Shown piece after piece: positions 26,788 to 34,680 of a stretch of DNA of 64,000 bases (position 1 is its first letter; each line of letters begins with the position of its first letter). The stretch lies in contig NZ_AP012547.1 of assembly GCF_000828635.1 (NCBI RefSeq), forward strand, positions 3,038,001 through 3,102,000, written 5' to 3'. The position numbers were made by a program, and so were the translations under genes. The DNA comes from Sulfuritalea hydrogenivorans sk43H. GTDB taxonomy: Bacteria; Pseudomonadota; Gammaproteobacteria; Burkholderiales; Rhodocyclaceae. The notes beneath the pieces are model-generated. The model saw only the letters and a list, made by a program, of their open reading frames with translations, did no database searches and was not told where the DNA came from.

Positions 26788-27978
26788 GGAAATGCTGAAC
26801 AAGCCACCGCAAAAAACGGCGACGGGCTGAAATAGAGACGAAACTGTGACGGAAATGCCATATTCATGGGGTGCTTGGCCCATTCGGGAGCGGATAAGGG
26901 GGAATTCTCCCTTGTCTTGCTCATGCCGGACGCACCTCTCCCGTCAATGGTCGTGCCCACATGCTGACGTTGAGCATCGCCAGCATGGCAAAGGCGCGAT
27001 TGGCGTTCTTTGCCAGACCGCGATAGCGAACCTTGGCAAAGCCCCACAGGCGCTTCACGGTCAGGAACGGGTGCTCGACCTTGGATCGCACGCTGGACTT
27101 GCGGCGGTTGGTTTCCTTGTCGGCGTCCGTCAGCGGGTTGTTCCGATAGGCGCGCTTGTTGGTGAAGTCCTTCGCCTTCGGCGCGATGACCTTCAGCCGC
27201 TTACGCTGCTCTTGGCCCCGATAGGCGCTGTCGCCGTAGAAGCGAGTTTCCGCACCATGCAGCAGGTTCGGCACTTGGTGGCTGTCATGAACGTTGGCGG
27301 CCGTGACGCTGGCGCTATGGACCAGTCCGCTCTGGCTGTCCGTGCCGATGTGCAGCTTCATGCCGAAGTGCCACTCGTTGCCCTTCTTGGTCTGGTGCAT
27401 CTCCGGGTCGCGGCTCTTCTCCTGGTTCTTGGTCGAGGGCGGCGCGGCAATCAGGGTGGCATCGACAATCGTGCCGCCGGAGAGCTTCATGCCGTTGGCC
27501 AGCAGCAATTCGCCGATCTTGGCGAACATGGCGGCTCCCAGATCGTGACGTTCCAGAAGATGCCGAAAGTGCAGCAGGGTCGTGGCGTCTGGCACCCGTT
27601 CCCGGCCCAGGTCGATGCGGCAGAACTCACGAAACACGGGGACATCGTAGAGGGCGTCTTCACAGGCTTCGTCGGCCAGGTTGAACCAGTTGGCGACGCA
27701 GTACATCCGCAGCATGCGCTCCAGTCCCACCGGTGGCCGGCCATTCCCGGCCTTCGGGTAATGCGGTTCAATCACGGCGCAGAACTCGGCCCACGGCATC
27801 AGGCGATCCATCCGCGCCAGAAACTCCGCCTTGCGCGTCGCACGGTTGTGCTTCTCGAATCCTCGTGTCGCCGCCAGCGTCATTTGTTTCATCGTTCTAT
27901 CCCTTGTGATCAACACTCTTTGTCTGACCCAATGACGATGAGATCGTTCACAGTGTTTGTACCTTATTCAGTGTTTCC
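26788..27978 (-). mobile_element. IS5-family insertion sequence, complete
   Basis: This 1191-base element has terminal inverted repeats GGAAATGCTGAACAAG (left, 26788-26803) and GGAAACACTGAATAAG (right, read inward from 27978), matching at 13 of 16 positions. It is bounded by the direct repeat CTAA at 26784-26787 and 27979-27982, the 4-base duplication typical of this family. It contains one intact transposase gene. Ends, duplication and reading frame are all intact, so the insertion looks recent. Confidence 0.9.
26921..27892 (-). CDS. IS5-family transposase
   Basis: This 323-residue DDE transposase begins MKQMTLAATRGFEKHNRATR. The N-terminal helical domain (PWAEFCAVIEPHYPKAGNGRPP) and the catalytic residues of the IS5 family are visible: D in GGTIVDATLIAAPPSTKN, D in FYGDSAYRG and E in SKVEHPFLTVKRLWG. 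The frame is uninterrupted, so the enzyme may be active. The ATG at 27892 is favoured over an upstream in-frame start at 27916. Confidence 0.93.
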   Translation of the reverse strand: MKQMTLAATRGFEKHNRATRKAEFLARMDRLMPWAEFCAVIEPHYPKAGNGRPPVGLERMLRMYCVANWFNLADEACEDALYDVPVFREFCRIDLGRERVPDATTLLHFRHLLERHDLGAAMFAKIGELLLANGMKLSGGTIVDATLIAAPPSTKNQEKSRDPEMHQTKKGNEWHFGMKLHIGTDSQSGLVHSASVTAANVHDSHQVPNLLHGAETRFYGDSAYRGQEQRKRLKVIAPKAKDFTNKRAYRNNPLTDADKETNRRKSSVRSKVEHPFLTVKRLWGFAKVRYRGLAKNANRAFAMLAMLNVSMWARPLTGEVRPA

Positions 27979-28038
27979 CTAAGCTCAGGGACGCTGCGCG
28001 GCTTCATCGCGCAGCGTCCCTGAAACGAAGTGTTAGAC
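27979..28038 (-). repeat. attC-like recombination site 1
   Basis: Read on the minus strand, the R'' box GTCTAAC (28038-28032) fits the integron consensus RYYYAAC exactly. After a nine-base spacer come a 15-base arm CAGGGACGCTGCGCG, a 7-base loop, the perfectly complementary arm, and AGCTTAGAC leading into the IS insertion point. The stop codon TAA of the preceding gene lies inside the R'' box, as is usual for cassettes. Spacer asymmetry (nine versus three bases) is shared with site 2. Confidence 0.7.
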
Positions 28039-29184
28039 CCCTGCGGCCACTGCACCTGAAAGTATCTTCCAAGCCGACGAAAAAGCCTGAGCGCGTTCGG
28101 CATTGCTCACCATGTATTCTTCATTCATGCCGGTAGCGGACGTAATCGAGATTTTTCCGTACTGAGCGATCGGGATTTGATGGTTGCCATTGAATCGCTT
28201 GTCGGGCGAGCCGTCCTTGTTTGCCTTTGCCCAAGTCTGGCCGACGGTAGTGGTATCTCCCGGAAGCGTCTCTTCCTCGATGAACCGCGAGAGGGAGAAC
28301 TCAAGCTCAATGTCTTTGTATTCGAGTAGGGCGAAGTTGTCCGAGGACACGAAATAGAGTGCAAACGCTGGATAGAAATAGATGTCTCCGCCATTGGCGT
28401 TTTCCAGGTGCGGAACCTTCCATTCCGATTCGATAAGCTCACAACGTCCAAGCTGAAACCTAACGGGCTTGCGTTCAACTACGCGGGTTGCAGTGGTGCG
28501 CTCAACGACTCGGTTAGTGTTTCGCTGGCCGACGGTATCCCAAATGCGGTCGCACTTTGTAAGAACGGCGAATTCGTCATTCATGCGATGAAAGGCTTTG
28601 TTAACACCATCAGGAAGTTCGATTTGGGTCTGGAGGCGCGAGAGGCGTTCTTGTTCTTCAAACTCAGCACGTTTGGCGGTGGATTCTTCGGCTGAGATTC
28701 GATGTTGTTCGAACTTCTCTTTGAACAGGTGGCGCATGAGCCAACCATTCTTCCAACTTGTATAGCGCCCGACGGTGGAGGATTCCTCACTGCGAGCTTG
28801 GCTGAGTTCTCGGACAATTTCTCCGTGCTCGCGACGCGCTTTTTCCAAGAGGCGTTTGAACTCGCTCAATCCCGGCGTGGTTAGCGCACCGGAGCCTTCG
28901 CTCTTGATGTCGTTCATCTCTGGCGCACTCGGTTCTGACGTGACATAGCCAGGTTGTTGAATGAGCGGCGCCGGCAGGTCAGTAAGCCGCTGGTGTGGCG
29001 AGCTACCAAGAGCATGCCGAAACGAAAGGCCAGTGCCAGGAATGTTCGCTGTAACAGCCGGGCCGCGAGGGCCGATAGTTGCGCGGAACGGACCGACACC
29101 GACGGACGTTGAAACTCCACTCGGTGAGAGAGTGATTCGAACGCCCGGTAGTGGGCTAAATGATTTTCGGAAGCGCCAAATCAT
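28033..29184 (-). CDS. DUF4236-domain protein encoded in a cassette
   Basis: This 383-residue protein starts with a DUF4236 domain (about residues 1-55): RFRKSFSPLPGVRITLSPSG, then TSVGVGPFRATIGPRG and IPGTGLSFRH. A charged, probably coiled-coil region (about 105-185) follows, then an unrecognised C-terminal domain of about 180 residues (from ELPDGVNKAFHRMNDEF). The ATG lies ten bases after attC-like site 2, and the stop codon lies inside the R'' box of attC-like site 1, so gene plus site form a complete integron-type cassette. Base composition is clearly AT-richer than the flanks. Function is unknown. Confidence 0.82.
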   Translation of the reverse strand: MIWRFRKSFSPLPGVRITLSPSGVSTSVGVGPFRATIGPRGPAVTANIPGTGLSFRHALGSSPHQRLTDLPAPLIQQPGYVTSEPSAPEMNDIKSEGSGALTTPGLSEFKRLLEKARREHGEIVRELSQARSEESSTVGRYTSWKNGWLMRHLFKEKFEQHRISAEESTAKRAEFEEQERLSRLQTQIELPDGVNKAFHRMNDEFAVLTKCDRIWDTVGQRNTNRVVERTTATRVVERKPVRFQLGRCELIESEWKVPHLENANGGDIYFYPAFALYFVSSDNFALLEYKDIELEFSLSRFIEEETLPGDTTTVGQTWAKANKDGSPDKRFNGNHQIPIAQYGKISITSATGMNEEYMVSNAERAQAFSSAWKILSGAVAAGV

Positions 29185-29194
29185 GGTGTAAGGG

Positions 29195-29266
29195 GGCTAC
29201 CCGTTTAAGGTCAGGGGCGCTGCGCAACGCTTTATCGCGCAGCGCCCCTGCACCACAGGGTTGGGC
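29195..29266 (-). repeat. attC-like recombination site 2
   Basis: On the minus strand the R'' box GCCCAAC (29266-29260) fits RYYYAAC exactly. A nine-base spacer, a 14-base arm CAGGGGCGCTGCGC, an 11-base loop, the perfect complement and ACCTTAAAC then GGGTAGCC follow. Arms and spacing closely match site 1. It lies directly after the stop of the gene at 29268 and directly before the start of the DUF4236 gene. Confidence 0.7.
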
Positions 29267-29267
29267 G

Positions 29268-29751
29268 TCACGCCTTGAACTTGCGTGAATAGAAGTCGTT
29301 CCATAATTGGTCCTGGACACATGCGATAAGGCTGCCTTCGGTAGCCTCGGATAGCATTTCTTTAACTTGGGCGTCTGGAATAAAGACCCGGTGTGACTTG
29401 CGAGCCTCAAGGCATACAGGGGCAACCACTTTCAATGTTGAAATTGGAGAGGCTGGAATGCACCCAACCGACACGACTCGGCCATCTCCGATAACGCCAA
29501 AGGTGCCCAAGTCGTTCCTTGAACGTTACGTGCCTGTAGGGGTAGAGAATGCTTATGTTCGCCAAGTGGACGTCGTGTGAGGAGCAATTTCTGACGATAA
29601 CCGAGGCCCCCGACTCTGGCTTTCCACCGGCGTCATCAATGGAAAAGAGCAAATCGACTTTTACCTGCGGCCGCGACTGCACGATATTCCACAGAAAGAC
29701 GACAGTCGATAGAACTGCCGCGTAGATTGCCAAATAGTCGGTCATCTTCAT
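29268..29751 (-). pseudogene. Frameshifted cassette gene, small membrane-anchored protein
   Basis: ATG 29751 opens MKMTDYLAIYAAVLSTVVFL, a single N-terminal membrane helix, followed by a beta-rich domain (PQVKVDLLFSIDDAGG, then ILYPYRHVTFKERLG). Around 29506-29515 the frame must shift by one base to continue as GTFGVIGDGRVVSVGCIP and end LWNDFYSRKFKA at TGA 29268-29270. The total length (484 bases) is one base more than a multiple of three. Joined, it would be a 160-residue protein with its stop two bases before the R'' box of attC-like site 2, a typical cassette layout. A sequencing error is possible. Upstream, GTCGGGC (minus strand, 29779-29773) may be the core of a further degraded attC site. 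Confidence 0.6.
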
Positions 29752-29873
29752 GCGCGGTGCGTTGCCTGTGACGCCCGACGAATGAAAGGGACTTCCCCGT
29801 CCCAAGGCTGCGGCGGAAGCCGCAAACGGCAACAAGTGCCAAGATGAGATTTCGCGATCACATCAAAAAGTCC

Positions 29874-30070
29874 ATGAGCATTATCACTGTAGGAATCGAT
29901 CTGGCCAAAAGCGTCTTTGAACGTCTTTGCCGTGCATGGCGTTGATGATAACGGCAAGTCGGCGCTGGTCAAGCCAAAAGTATCCCGAGAGCAACTTCTG
30001 CTGCTGATTGCGCAGTTGCCGCCTTGCGTGATCGGCATGGAAACCTGCTCCGGTGCGCACAGAATCTTCC
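29874..30070 (+). mobile_element. IS110-family transposase, N-terminal remnant
   Basis: ATG 29874 gives MSIITVGIDLAKSVF, the N-terminus of IS110-family transposases. After a duplicated stretch (GTCTTTGAAC followed by GTCTTTGCC, 10 bases, shifting the frame) it continues as AVHGVDDNGKSALVKPKV and LPPCVIGMETCSGAHR. It stops abruptly at about 30070, where a REP-like hairpin begins. Only about 60 of roughly 340 residues remain, so the element is dead. Some members of this family target attC sites, which fits its place at the edge of the cassette array. Confidence 0.8.
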
Positions 30071-30072
30071 AA

Positions 30073-30138
30073 GGGTCAGAGACATTTCGCTTGTCGTTCC
30101 CATCGCTGCTTGCTCCACCCGGAAAGTCCGATGTCCCC
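30073..30138. repeat. REP-like hairpin, diverged second copy
   Basis: GGGTCAGAGACATTTCGCTT followed after about 27 bases by GGAAAGTCCGATGTCCCC echoes the element at 26637-26710. Pairing is weaker than in the first copy. It marks the point where the IS110 remnant ends. Confidence 0.5.
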
Positions 30139-30192
30139 GAAGGGCACATGGCGGCAACGACTTTCCCGCGACCGCTGCGAGCCGCTTCCCGA

Positions 30193-30621
30193 TCAGCTTG
30201 CTATGTCGGGATCGCCCGCCAGCCAGTCCTCCACCCGCAAACCTGGCACACGCTCGAACTCGCGCAGGTTGTGGGTGACGACGGTGGCGCCCAGTGAGCG
30301 GCCGTGGGCGGCGATCAGCAGGTCGTTGCCGCCGATGGGCGCTCCAGCGCGCTCCAGCGTGGCGCGAATGTCGGCGTAGTGGCTGTCGGCATCGGCCTCG
30401 AAAGGCAGCACCGACAGACTGGAAAGCAGCGCCTCCACCCGCTGCGTGAGCGGTGCCGAGTCGCGCCGTGCCGCGCCATAGCGGAGTTCGCAGGCCACCA
30501 CGATGCTGGTGCAAATCGCATCGACACCGACCTCCGCCAGGCGCCGCGCCGCCGCGCCGCGCGGATACCGGATCAGGTCGGAAAGGATATTGGTGTCGAG
30601 CAGATAGCGCACCGAGGTCAA
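30193..30621 (-). CDS. vapC: VapC-type PIN-domain RNase toxin
   Basis: This 142-residue PIN-domain protein has the acidic active-site residues in place: LLDTNILSDL near residue 8, ACELRYG with glutamate about residue 45, and GGNDLLIAAHGRSLGA with aspartate near residue 100. VapC toxins cleave tRNA or rRNA. The start is a TTG at 30621 that overlaps the stop of vapB by three bases. It is the second gene of a toxin-antitoxin pair and lies outside the attC-like array. Confidence 0.92.
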   Translation of the reverse strand: MTSVRYLLDTNILSDLIRYPRGAAARRLAEVGVDAICTSIVVACELRYGAARRDSAPLTQRVEALLSSLSVLPFEADADSHYADIRATLERAGAPIGGNDLLIAAHGRSLGATVVTHNLREFERVPGLRVEDWLAGDPDIAS

Positions 30622-30857
30622 AGCACGTCCTCGGGCGCCGTCGGTGTATCGGGGATTTCAGGAAACGCCTCATCCAGCGGCTCCCATCCGGCCAGCAGCG
30701 TCAGCAGCCGCTCGCGCGGCGGTGCCGGCTCGATGATCAGCCGCTCGCCTTCCTTGCGGATGATGGCCTCGGTACCCGCGAGCTCGAATTCGCGGGGGAT
30801 CCGGATCGCCTGGTTGCGACCGTTGCGAAACAGGGAAACATGGCGCTCGTTGATCAT
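30618..30857 (-). CDS. vapB: VapB-type antitoxin (AbrB/SpoVT fold)
   Basis: This 79-residue protein starts MINERHVSLFRNGRNQAIRI, with the swapped-hairpin AbrB-type DNA-binding motif (SLFRNGRNQAIRIPREFEL). It continues to an acidic, Pro-rich C-terminus (about residues 50-79) that would wrap the toxin. AGGGG lies seven bases upstream of the ATG at 30857. As the first gene of vapBC it encodes the antitoxin and autorepressor. Confidence 0.9.
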   Translation of the reverse strand: MINERHVSLFRNGRNQAIRIPREFELAGTEAIIRKEGERLIIEPAPPRERLLTLLAGWEPLDEAFPEIPDTPTAPEDVL

Positions 30858-30939
30858 GATCGGCCCCTGACGAGTTTTGACATATGCCAAAGCCTATGCC
30901 AGTTTCTCTGTTGCGTCAAGGAACGAGGCTTAACCAGTG

Positions 30940-30980
30940 AATCGCCGTACCGCCAGCGCCGACTCTTGTCGGCTGCGATG
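30940..30980. repeat. Dispersed repeat with hairpin
   Basis: AATCGCCGTACCGCCAGCGC then CGACTCTTGTCGGC is almost identical to the copy at 25332. The GCCGAC/GTCGGC hairpin is intact. It lies four bases downstream of the stop of the NuoB-like gene (minus strand) and may form its transcript end. Confidence 0.8.
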
Positions 30981-30983
30981 CGG

Positions 30984-31496
30984 CTACTTCGACTTGCGCA
31001 CCGCCGCGAGGATGCCCTGCATCAGCGCCAGCGGCGTCGGCGGGCAGCCGGGGATGCGCAGGTCGACGCCGACCACGTTTTCGATCGCGCCGCAGCTCGC
31101 GTAGCTTTCGCCGAAAACGCCGCCGTTGCAGCCGCAGTCGCCCACCGCCACCACCAGCTTGGGGTCGGGCGTGCAGTCGTAGGCGATACGCAGCGCGTTT
31201 TCCATGTTCCTGGTCACCGGTCCGGTCACCAGCAGCATGTCGGCATGGCGCGGGCTGGCGACGAACTTGATGCCGCGCCCTTCGAGGTTGTAGTAGGGGT
31301 TGTTCAGCGCGTGGATTTCCAGCTCGCAGCCGTTGCAGGAACCGGCATCGACTTCGCGGATGGTCAGCGCGCGGCCGAGCACATGCAGGATTTCGTCGTG
31401 CAGCCGGTCGATCTCGCGCTGCGGCCCGCCCTCTTCCGCGGGCATGGGCTCGGTCAGGATGCCGGTGCGAAAGATGTGTTTGAGCAAATGGATCAT
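30984..31496 (-). CDS. NuoB/HyfI-like small subunit of an Ehr-type complex
   Basis: This 170-residue protein is of the NuoB/hydrogenase small subunit family. The cysteines that bind the [4Fe-4S] cluster nearest the active site (N2 in complex I) are all present: GSCNGCELEI, VGDCGCNGG and PGCPPTP. It resembles HyfI of hydrogenase-4. It is the last gene of the operon and is separated from the large-subunit gene by 155 bases that hold an inverted-repeat element. The cluster is kept although the partner subunit has lost its nickel site, so it probably passes electrons to something other than protons. Confidence 0.88.
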   Translation of the reverse strand: MIHLLKHIFRTGILTEPMPAEEGGPQREIDRLHDEILHVLGRALTIREVDAGSCNGCELEIHALNNPYYNLEGRGIKFVASPRHADMLLVTGPVTRNMENALRIAYDCTPDPKLVVAVGDCGCNGGVFGESYASCGAIENVVGVDLRIPGCPPTPLALMQGILAAVRKSK

Positions 31497-31513
31497 CTGA
31501 ATAGGTCAGTTCA

Positions 31514-31633
31514 GTCCGCAGATTGCGCAGATTGAACAGCGAGATGGAGAAGAGACCGGCCGCACCGAACAGGTGATGCACCCTGGCTCGCTCTTGCCTT
31601 GACCATCTGCGTCAATCTGCGAAATCTGCGGAC
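31514..31633. repeat. 120-base inverted-repeat element inside the hyf-like operon
   Basis: GTCCGCAGATTGCGCAGATT on the left faces AATCTGCGAAATCTGCGGAC on the right with one mismatch. It fills most of the 155-base gap between the large- and small-subunit genes. The sequence theme (CGCAGATT repeated) is a known style of mobile hairpin in environmental genomes. It probably inserted after the operon formed. Confidence 0.75.
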
Positions 31634-31651
31634 AAATTGCTGTTTGCGGAA

Positions 31652-33226
31652 TCACAGGTCGGCTCCCGAGTAGGACAGGTTGAAGGACTTGTTGATCAGC
31701 GGGAAGTCGGGGACGATGTCCTTCATCACCGCATGCTCCAGCGCCGGCCAGGCCTGCCAGGAGGGATCGTGCGGATGGACGCGGGCCAGCCTGCCGTCGC
31801 CGTCGAGCTGGACGCCGACCAGCACTTCGCCGCGCCAGCCTTCGATCACGCCGAGGCCGCCGGCGCCGCCACGCGGCGCCACTTCAACACGCGTCGCGCC
31901 CGATGGCATGCCGACGGCGATTACGCGCAGCAGGCGCAGCGATTCGGAGATTTCATCGAAGCGCACGGCGACGCGCGCGGCGACATCGCCGCGCTCGTCG
32001 GTCGCCGGGCGCACACCGAGCGCGGCATAGGGCGGCGGCGGCGTGTAGCCCTGCCGATGCGCCCGGCCGTCGAGCAGGATGCCGGTGGCGCGCGCCGCCA
32101 TGCCGGAGAGCGAGAGTTCACGCGCCAGCGCGGCGTCGATGGTGCCGGTGATGGCGAAACGATCCTGCAGGCCCGCATGCTCGTCGTAGAGCGCGCGCAG
32201 TTTTTTCACTTCGCCGCCGATGGCGCCGCACTGCTCGATGATGGCGGCCAGTGCCGCGGCATCGGCGTCCACGGCGACGCCGCCGGGCACGATGCGATCC
32301 ATCATGAAGCGATGGCCGAACACCTTCTGGTTCAGCCGCAGCCAGTCTTCCTTGAGGCGCAGGAACTGGGTCAGGCCGAAAGCGAAAGCGGCATCGTTGC
32401 CCAGCGCGCCGAGGTCGCCCAGGTGATTGGCGATGCGCTCGCGCTCCAGGATCAGCGCGCGCAGCAGCAAGGCGCGCGGCGGCGCCTCGACGCCGCACGC
32501 CGCTTCGACTGCATCCGCATAGGCCCAGGCGTAGGCGCAGGTGGAATCGCCAGAGACGCGGCCGACCAGCCGCGCGCCATGCGTCAGGTCGGCGCCGATG
32601 AACAGTCGCTCGACACCCTTGTGCTGGTAGCCCAGCCGCTGCTCCAGGCGCAGTACGCGCTCACCGACGACGGAAAACCGGAAGTGCCCCGGCTCGATGA
32701 TCCCGGCGTGAATGGGGCCGACCGGAATTTCGTGGGCGCCCTCACCGCCGACCTGGACGAAGTCGTAGTCGCTGGGAAGGTTCTCGAAGCCGGCGCCCAT
32801 GCCCGCCTCATGCACCGCATCGTGGCGCAGCGGATACCAGTCGGCCGGCCACGCGCCGTGGCGCAGCCAGGGGCGCTGGTCGCCGCCGTCGGTACTGATG
32901 CCGACCATGTCGCGGGTGGCGCGCTGCATGCGGTTGGCGGCCGGGAAGATGCCGGACAAGTCGGGATAGACAGGCTCGGCGGCCGACAGATCGAGGCTCA
33001 CCCAGGCATGGCCGCGATCGAGCCCGAACACGCAATGCAGGCGGAAACCCCCGCCGCGCTGCCGCTCATCGCTGCCCCAGATCGCCGCCAGGCGGCCGCC
33101 GGCCAGGTGCGCGGCGGCAGCGAAATCCTTCAGGTCGTCGCCGCTCGGGGCATGACCGCGCCAGACCGGTGCGCCGATGCCCGGTTGCGGCGTGAATTCA
33201 ATGGCGGAGTGGTCGCAGAGGAACAT
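31652..33226 (-). CDS. NuoCD/HyfG-like large subunit without nickel ligands
   Basis: This 524-residue protein has an N-terminal NuoC-like part (about residues 1-140, with SGIFPAANRMQRATRDMVGI) and a NuoD/hydrogenase-large-subunit part. At the L1 position, where [NiFe] hydrogenases have CxxC, it reads GRVSGDSTCAYAWAY. At the C-terminal L2 position it reads NKSFNLSYSGADL instead of DPCxxC. All four Ni-binding cysteines are therefore missing and it cannot be a [NiFe] hydrogenase. This matches energy-converting hydrogenase-related (Ehr) complexes. It is two bases downstream of the hyfF-like gene. Confidence 0.9.
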   Translation of the reverse strand: MFLCDHSAIEFTPQPGIGAPVWRGHAPSGDDLKDFAAAAHLAGGRLAAIWGSDERQRGGGFRLHCVFGLDRGHAWVSLDLSAAEPVYPDLSGIFPAANRMQRATRDMVGISTDGGDQRPWLRHGAWPADWYPLRHDAVHEAGMGAGFENLPSDYDFVQVGGEGAHEIPVGPIHAGIIEPGHFRFSVVGERVLRLEQRLGYQHKGVERLFIGADLTHGARLVGRVSGDSTCAYAWAYADAVEAACGVEAPPRALLLRALILERERIANHLGDLGALGNDAAFAFGLTQFLRLKEDWLRLNQKVFGHRFMMDRIVPGGVAVDADAAALAAIIEQCGAIGGEVKKLRALYDEHAGLQDRFAITGTIDAALARELSLSGMAARATGILLDGRAHRQGYTPPPPYAALGVRPATDERGDVAARVAVRFDEISESLRLLRVIAVGMPSGATRVEVAPRGGAGGLGVIEGWRGEVLVGVQLDGDGRLARVHPHDPSWQAWPALEHAVMKDIVPDFPLINKSFNLSYSGADL

Positions 33227-33228
33227 GG

Positions 33229-34680
33229 TCAGCCGAGCATGCGCGCCGCTTCATGGAACCAGCGCGTGAGATAGGGCGGAATGTAGAGGCCCAGCATCAG
33301 CACGATGCCAAGATGCAGGAACACCGGCGTGATGGCGGGCGCATGCGGCAGGCGCCTGGCCTCGGTCTCGCCGAACACCATCGGCTGCACCTTGCCGAAA
33401 ATCGCGGCGAAGGCCACGCCGAGGCCCAGCAGCAGTACCGGCGTCGCCCACGGGTAGTGCTTCATGGCGTGGGTGAGAATCATGAACTCGCTGGCGAACA
33501 CGCCGAAGGGCGGCATGCCGAGGATGGCCAGTGTGCCCAGCATCAGGCCCCAGCCGATCAGCGGATTGATCCTTATCAGGCCGCGGATGTTTTCCATCAG
33601 CTGGGTGCCGGTCTTCTGCGTGGCGTGGCCGACGGCGAAGAAGATCGCCGACTTGGTGAGCGAGTGCATGGTCATGTGCAACAGGCCGGCGAAATTGGCC
33701 ACCGGACCGCCCATGCCGAAGGCGAAGGTGATGAGGCCCATGTGCTCGATCGACGAGTAGGCGAACATGCGTTTGACATCCTTCTGCCGCGAGAGGAAGA
33801 AGGCCGCCACCAGCAGCGTGAACAGGCCGAAGCCGATCATCAGCTTGCCGGCAAAATCGCCCGGAATGGCGCCATCGGCCAGCACCTTGCAGCGCAGGAT
33901 GGCGTAGAGCGCGACGTTGAGCAGCAGGCCGGAGAGCACCGCCGACACCGGCGTCGGACCCTCGGCGTGAGCATCGGGTAGCCAGTTGTGCAGCGGCGCC
34001 AGGCCCACCTTGGTGCCGTAGCCGACCAGCAGGAAGATGAAGGACAGGGCCATGATGTTCGGCTCGAGCTGGCCCTTGACGTCGATCAGGTGGGTCCACA
34101 GCAACGCATTGCCGCTCTCGCCCAGCACGCGCTCGGCGGCGAAGTAGAGCAGGATGGTGCCGAACAGCGCCTGGGCGATGCCGACGCCGCAGAGGATGAA
34201 ATATTTCCACGCCGCTTCGAGGCTGGCCGGGGTGCGGTAGAGCGACACCAGCAGCACGGTGGTCAGCGTCGCCGCTTCCATGGCGACCCAGAGGATGCCG
34301 AGGTTGTTGGTGGTCAGCGCCGCCAGCATGGTGAACATGAAGAGCTGGTACATGCTCTTGTAGAGCCGCAGGCGCGGCTTGGTGAGCCGGCCGTGCTCGG
34401 CCTCGTTCCGCATGTAGGGGCCGGAGAAGATGCTGGTGGTCAAGCCGACGAAGGCGGTCAGCGCGACGAAGAAGACATTCAGCGAATCGATGAAGAACTG
34501 CTCGCCGAAGGCGAAGCGCGGGCCGTTGGCGACGATCTCCCCGGTCAGGCCGACGGCCGCGAGGAAGGTGCCGAGGCTGGCGATGATGTTGAGGTTGGGC
34601 GCCCAGTCGCGCTCGCCGAACACCGTCAGCAGCGCACCGCTGACGAGGGGAATGGCGAGCATGAGGATGAAGAAATCCAT
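33229..34680 (-). CDS. hyfF: HyfF-like proton-pumping antiporter subunit
   Basis: This 483-residue membrane protein is of the NuoL/M/N and MrpA/D family with about 14 helices. The conserved LHNWLPDAHAEGPTPVSAVL segment with the key lysine/histidine neighbourhood and FAYSSIEHMGLITFAFG are visible. In hydrogenase-4 and Ehr complexes this subunit forms part of the ion-translocating arm. Its ATG overlaps the stop of the upstream hyfE-like gene (TGATG). Confidence 0.9.
   Translation of the reverse strand: MDFFILMLAIPLVSGALLTVFGERDWAPNLNIIASLGTFLAAVGLTGEIVANGPRFAFGEQFFIDSLNVFFVALTAFVGLTTSIFSGPYMRNEAEHGRLTKPRLRLYKSMYQLFMFTMLAALTTNNLGILWVAMEAATLTTVLLVSLYRTPASLEAAWKYFILCGVGIAQALFGTILLYFAAERVLGESGNALLWTHLIDVKGQLEPNIMALSFIFLLVGYGTKVGLAPLHNWLPDAHAEGPTPVSAVLSGLLLNVALYAILRCKVLADGAIPGDFAGKLMIGFGLFTLLVAAFFLSRQKDVKRMFAYSSIEHMGLITFAFGMGGPVANFAGLLHMTMHSLTKSAIFFAVGHATQKTGTQLMENIRGLIRINPLIGWGLMLGTLAILGMPPFGVFASEFMILTHAMKHYPWATPVLLLGLGVAFAAIFGKVQPMVFGETEARRLPHAPAITPVFLHLGIVLMLGLYIPPYLTRWFHEAARMLG

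Noticed and set aside
29951..29970. AAGTCGGCGCTGG as another copy of the dispersed repeat
   Set aside because: Only about 13 bases match and they belong to conserved coding sequence of the IS110 remnant.
30193..30857. vapBC as part of the integron cassette array
   Set aside because: No attC-like site was found between or after these genes.
31637..33274. Long plus-strand open frame opposite the large-subunit gene
   Set aside because: Same reason: codon bias shadow with His/Arg/Ala-rich low-complexity translation.
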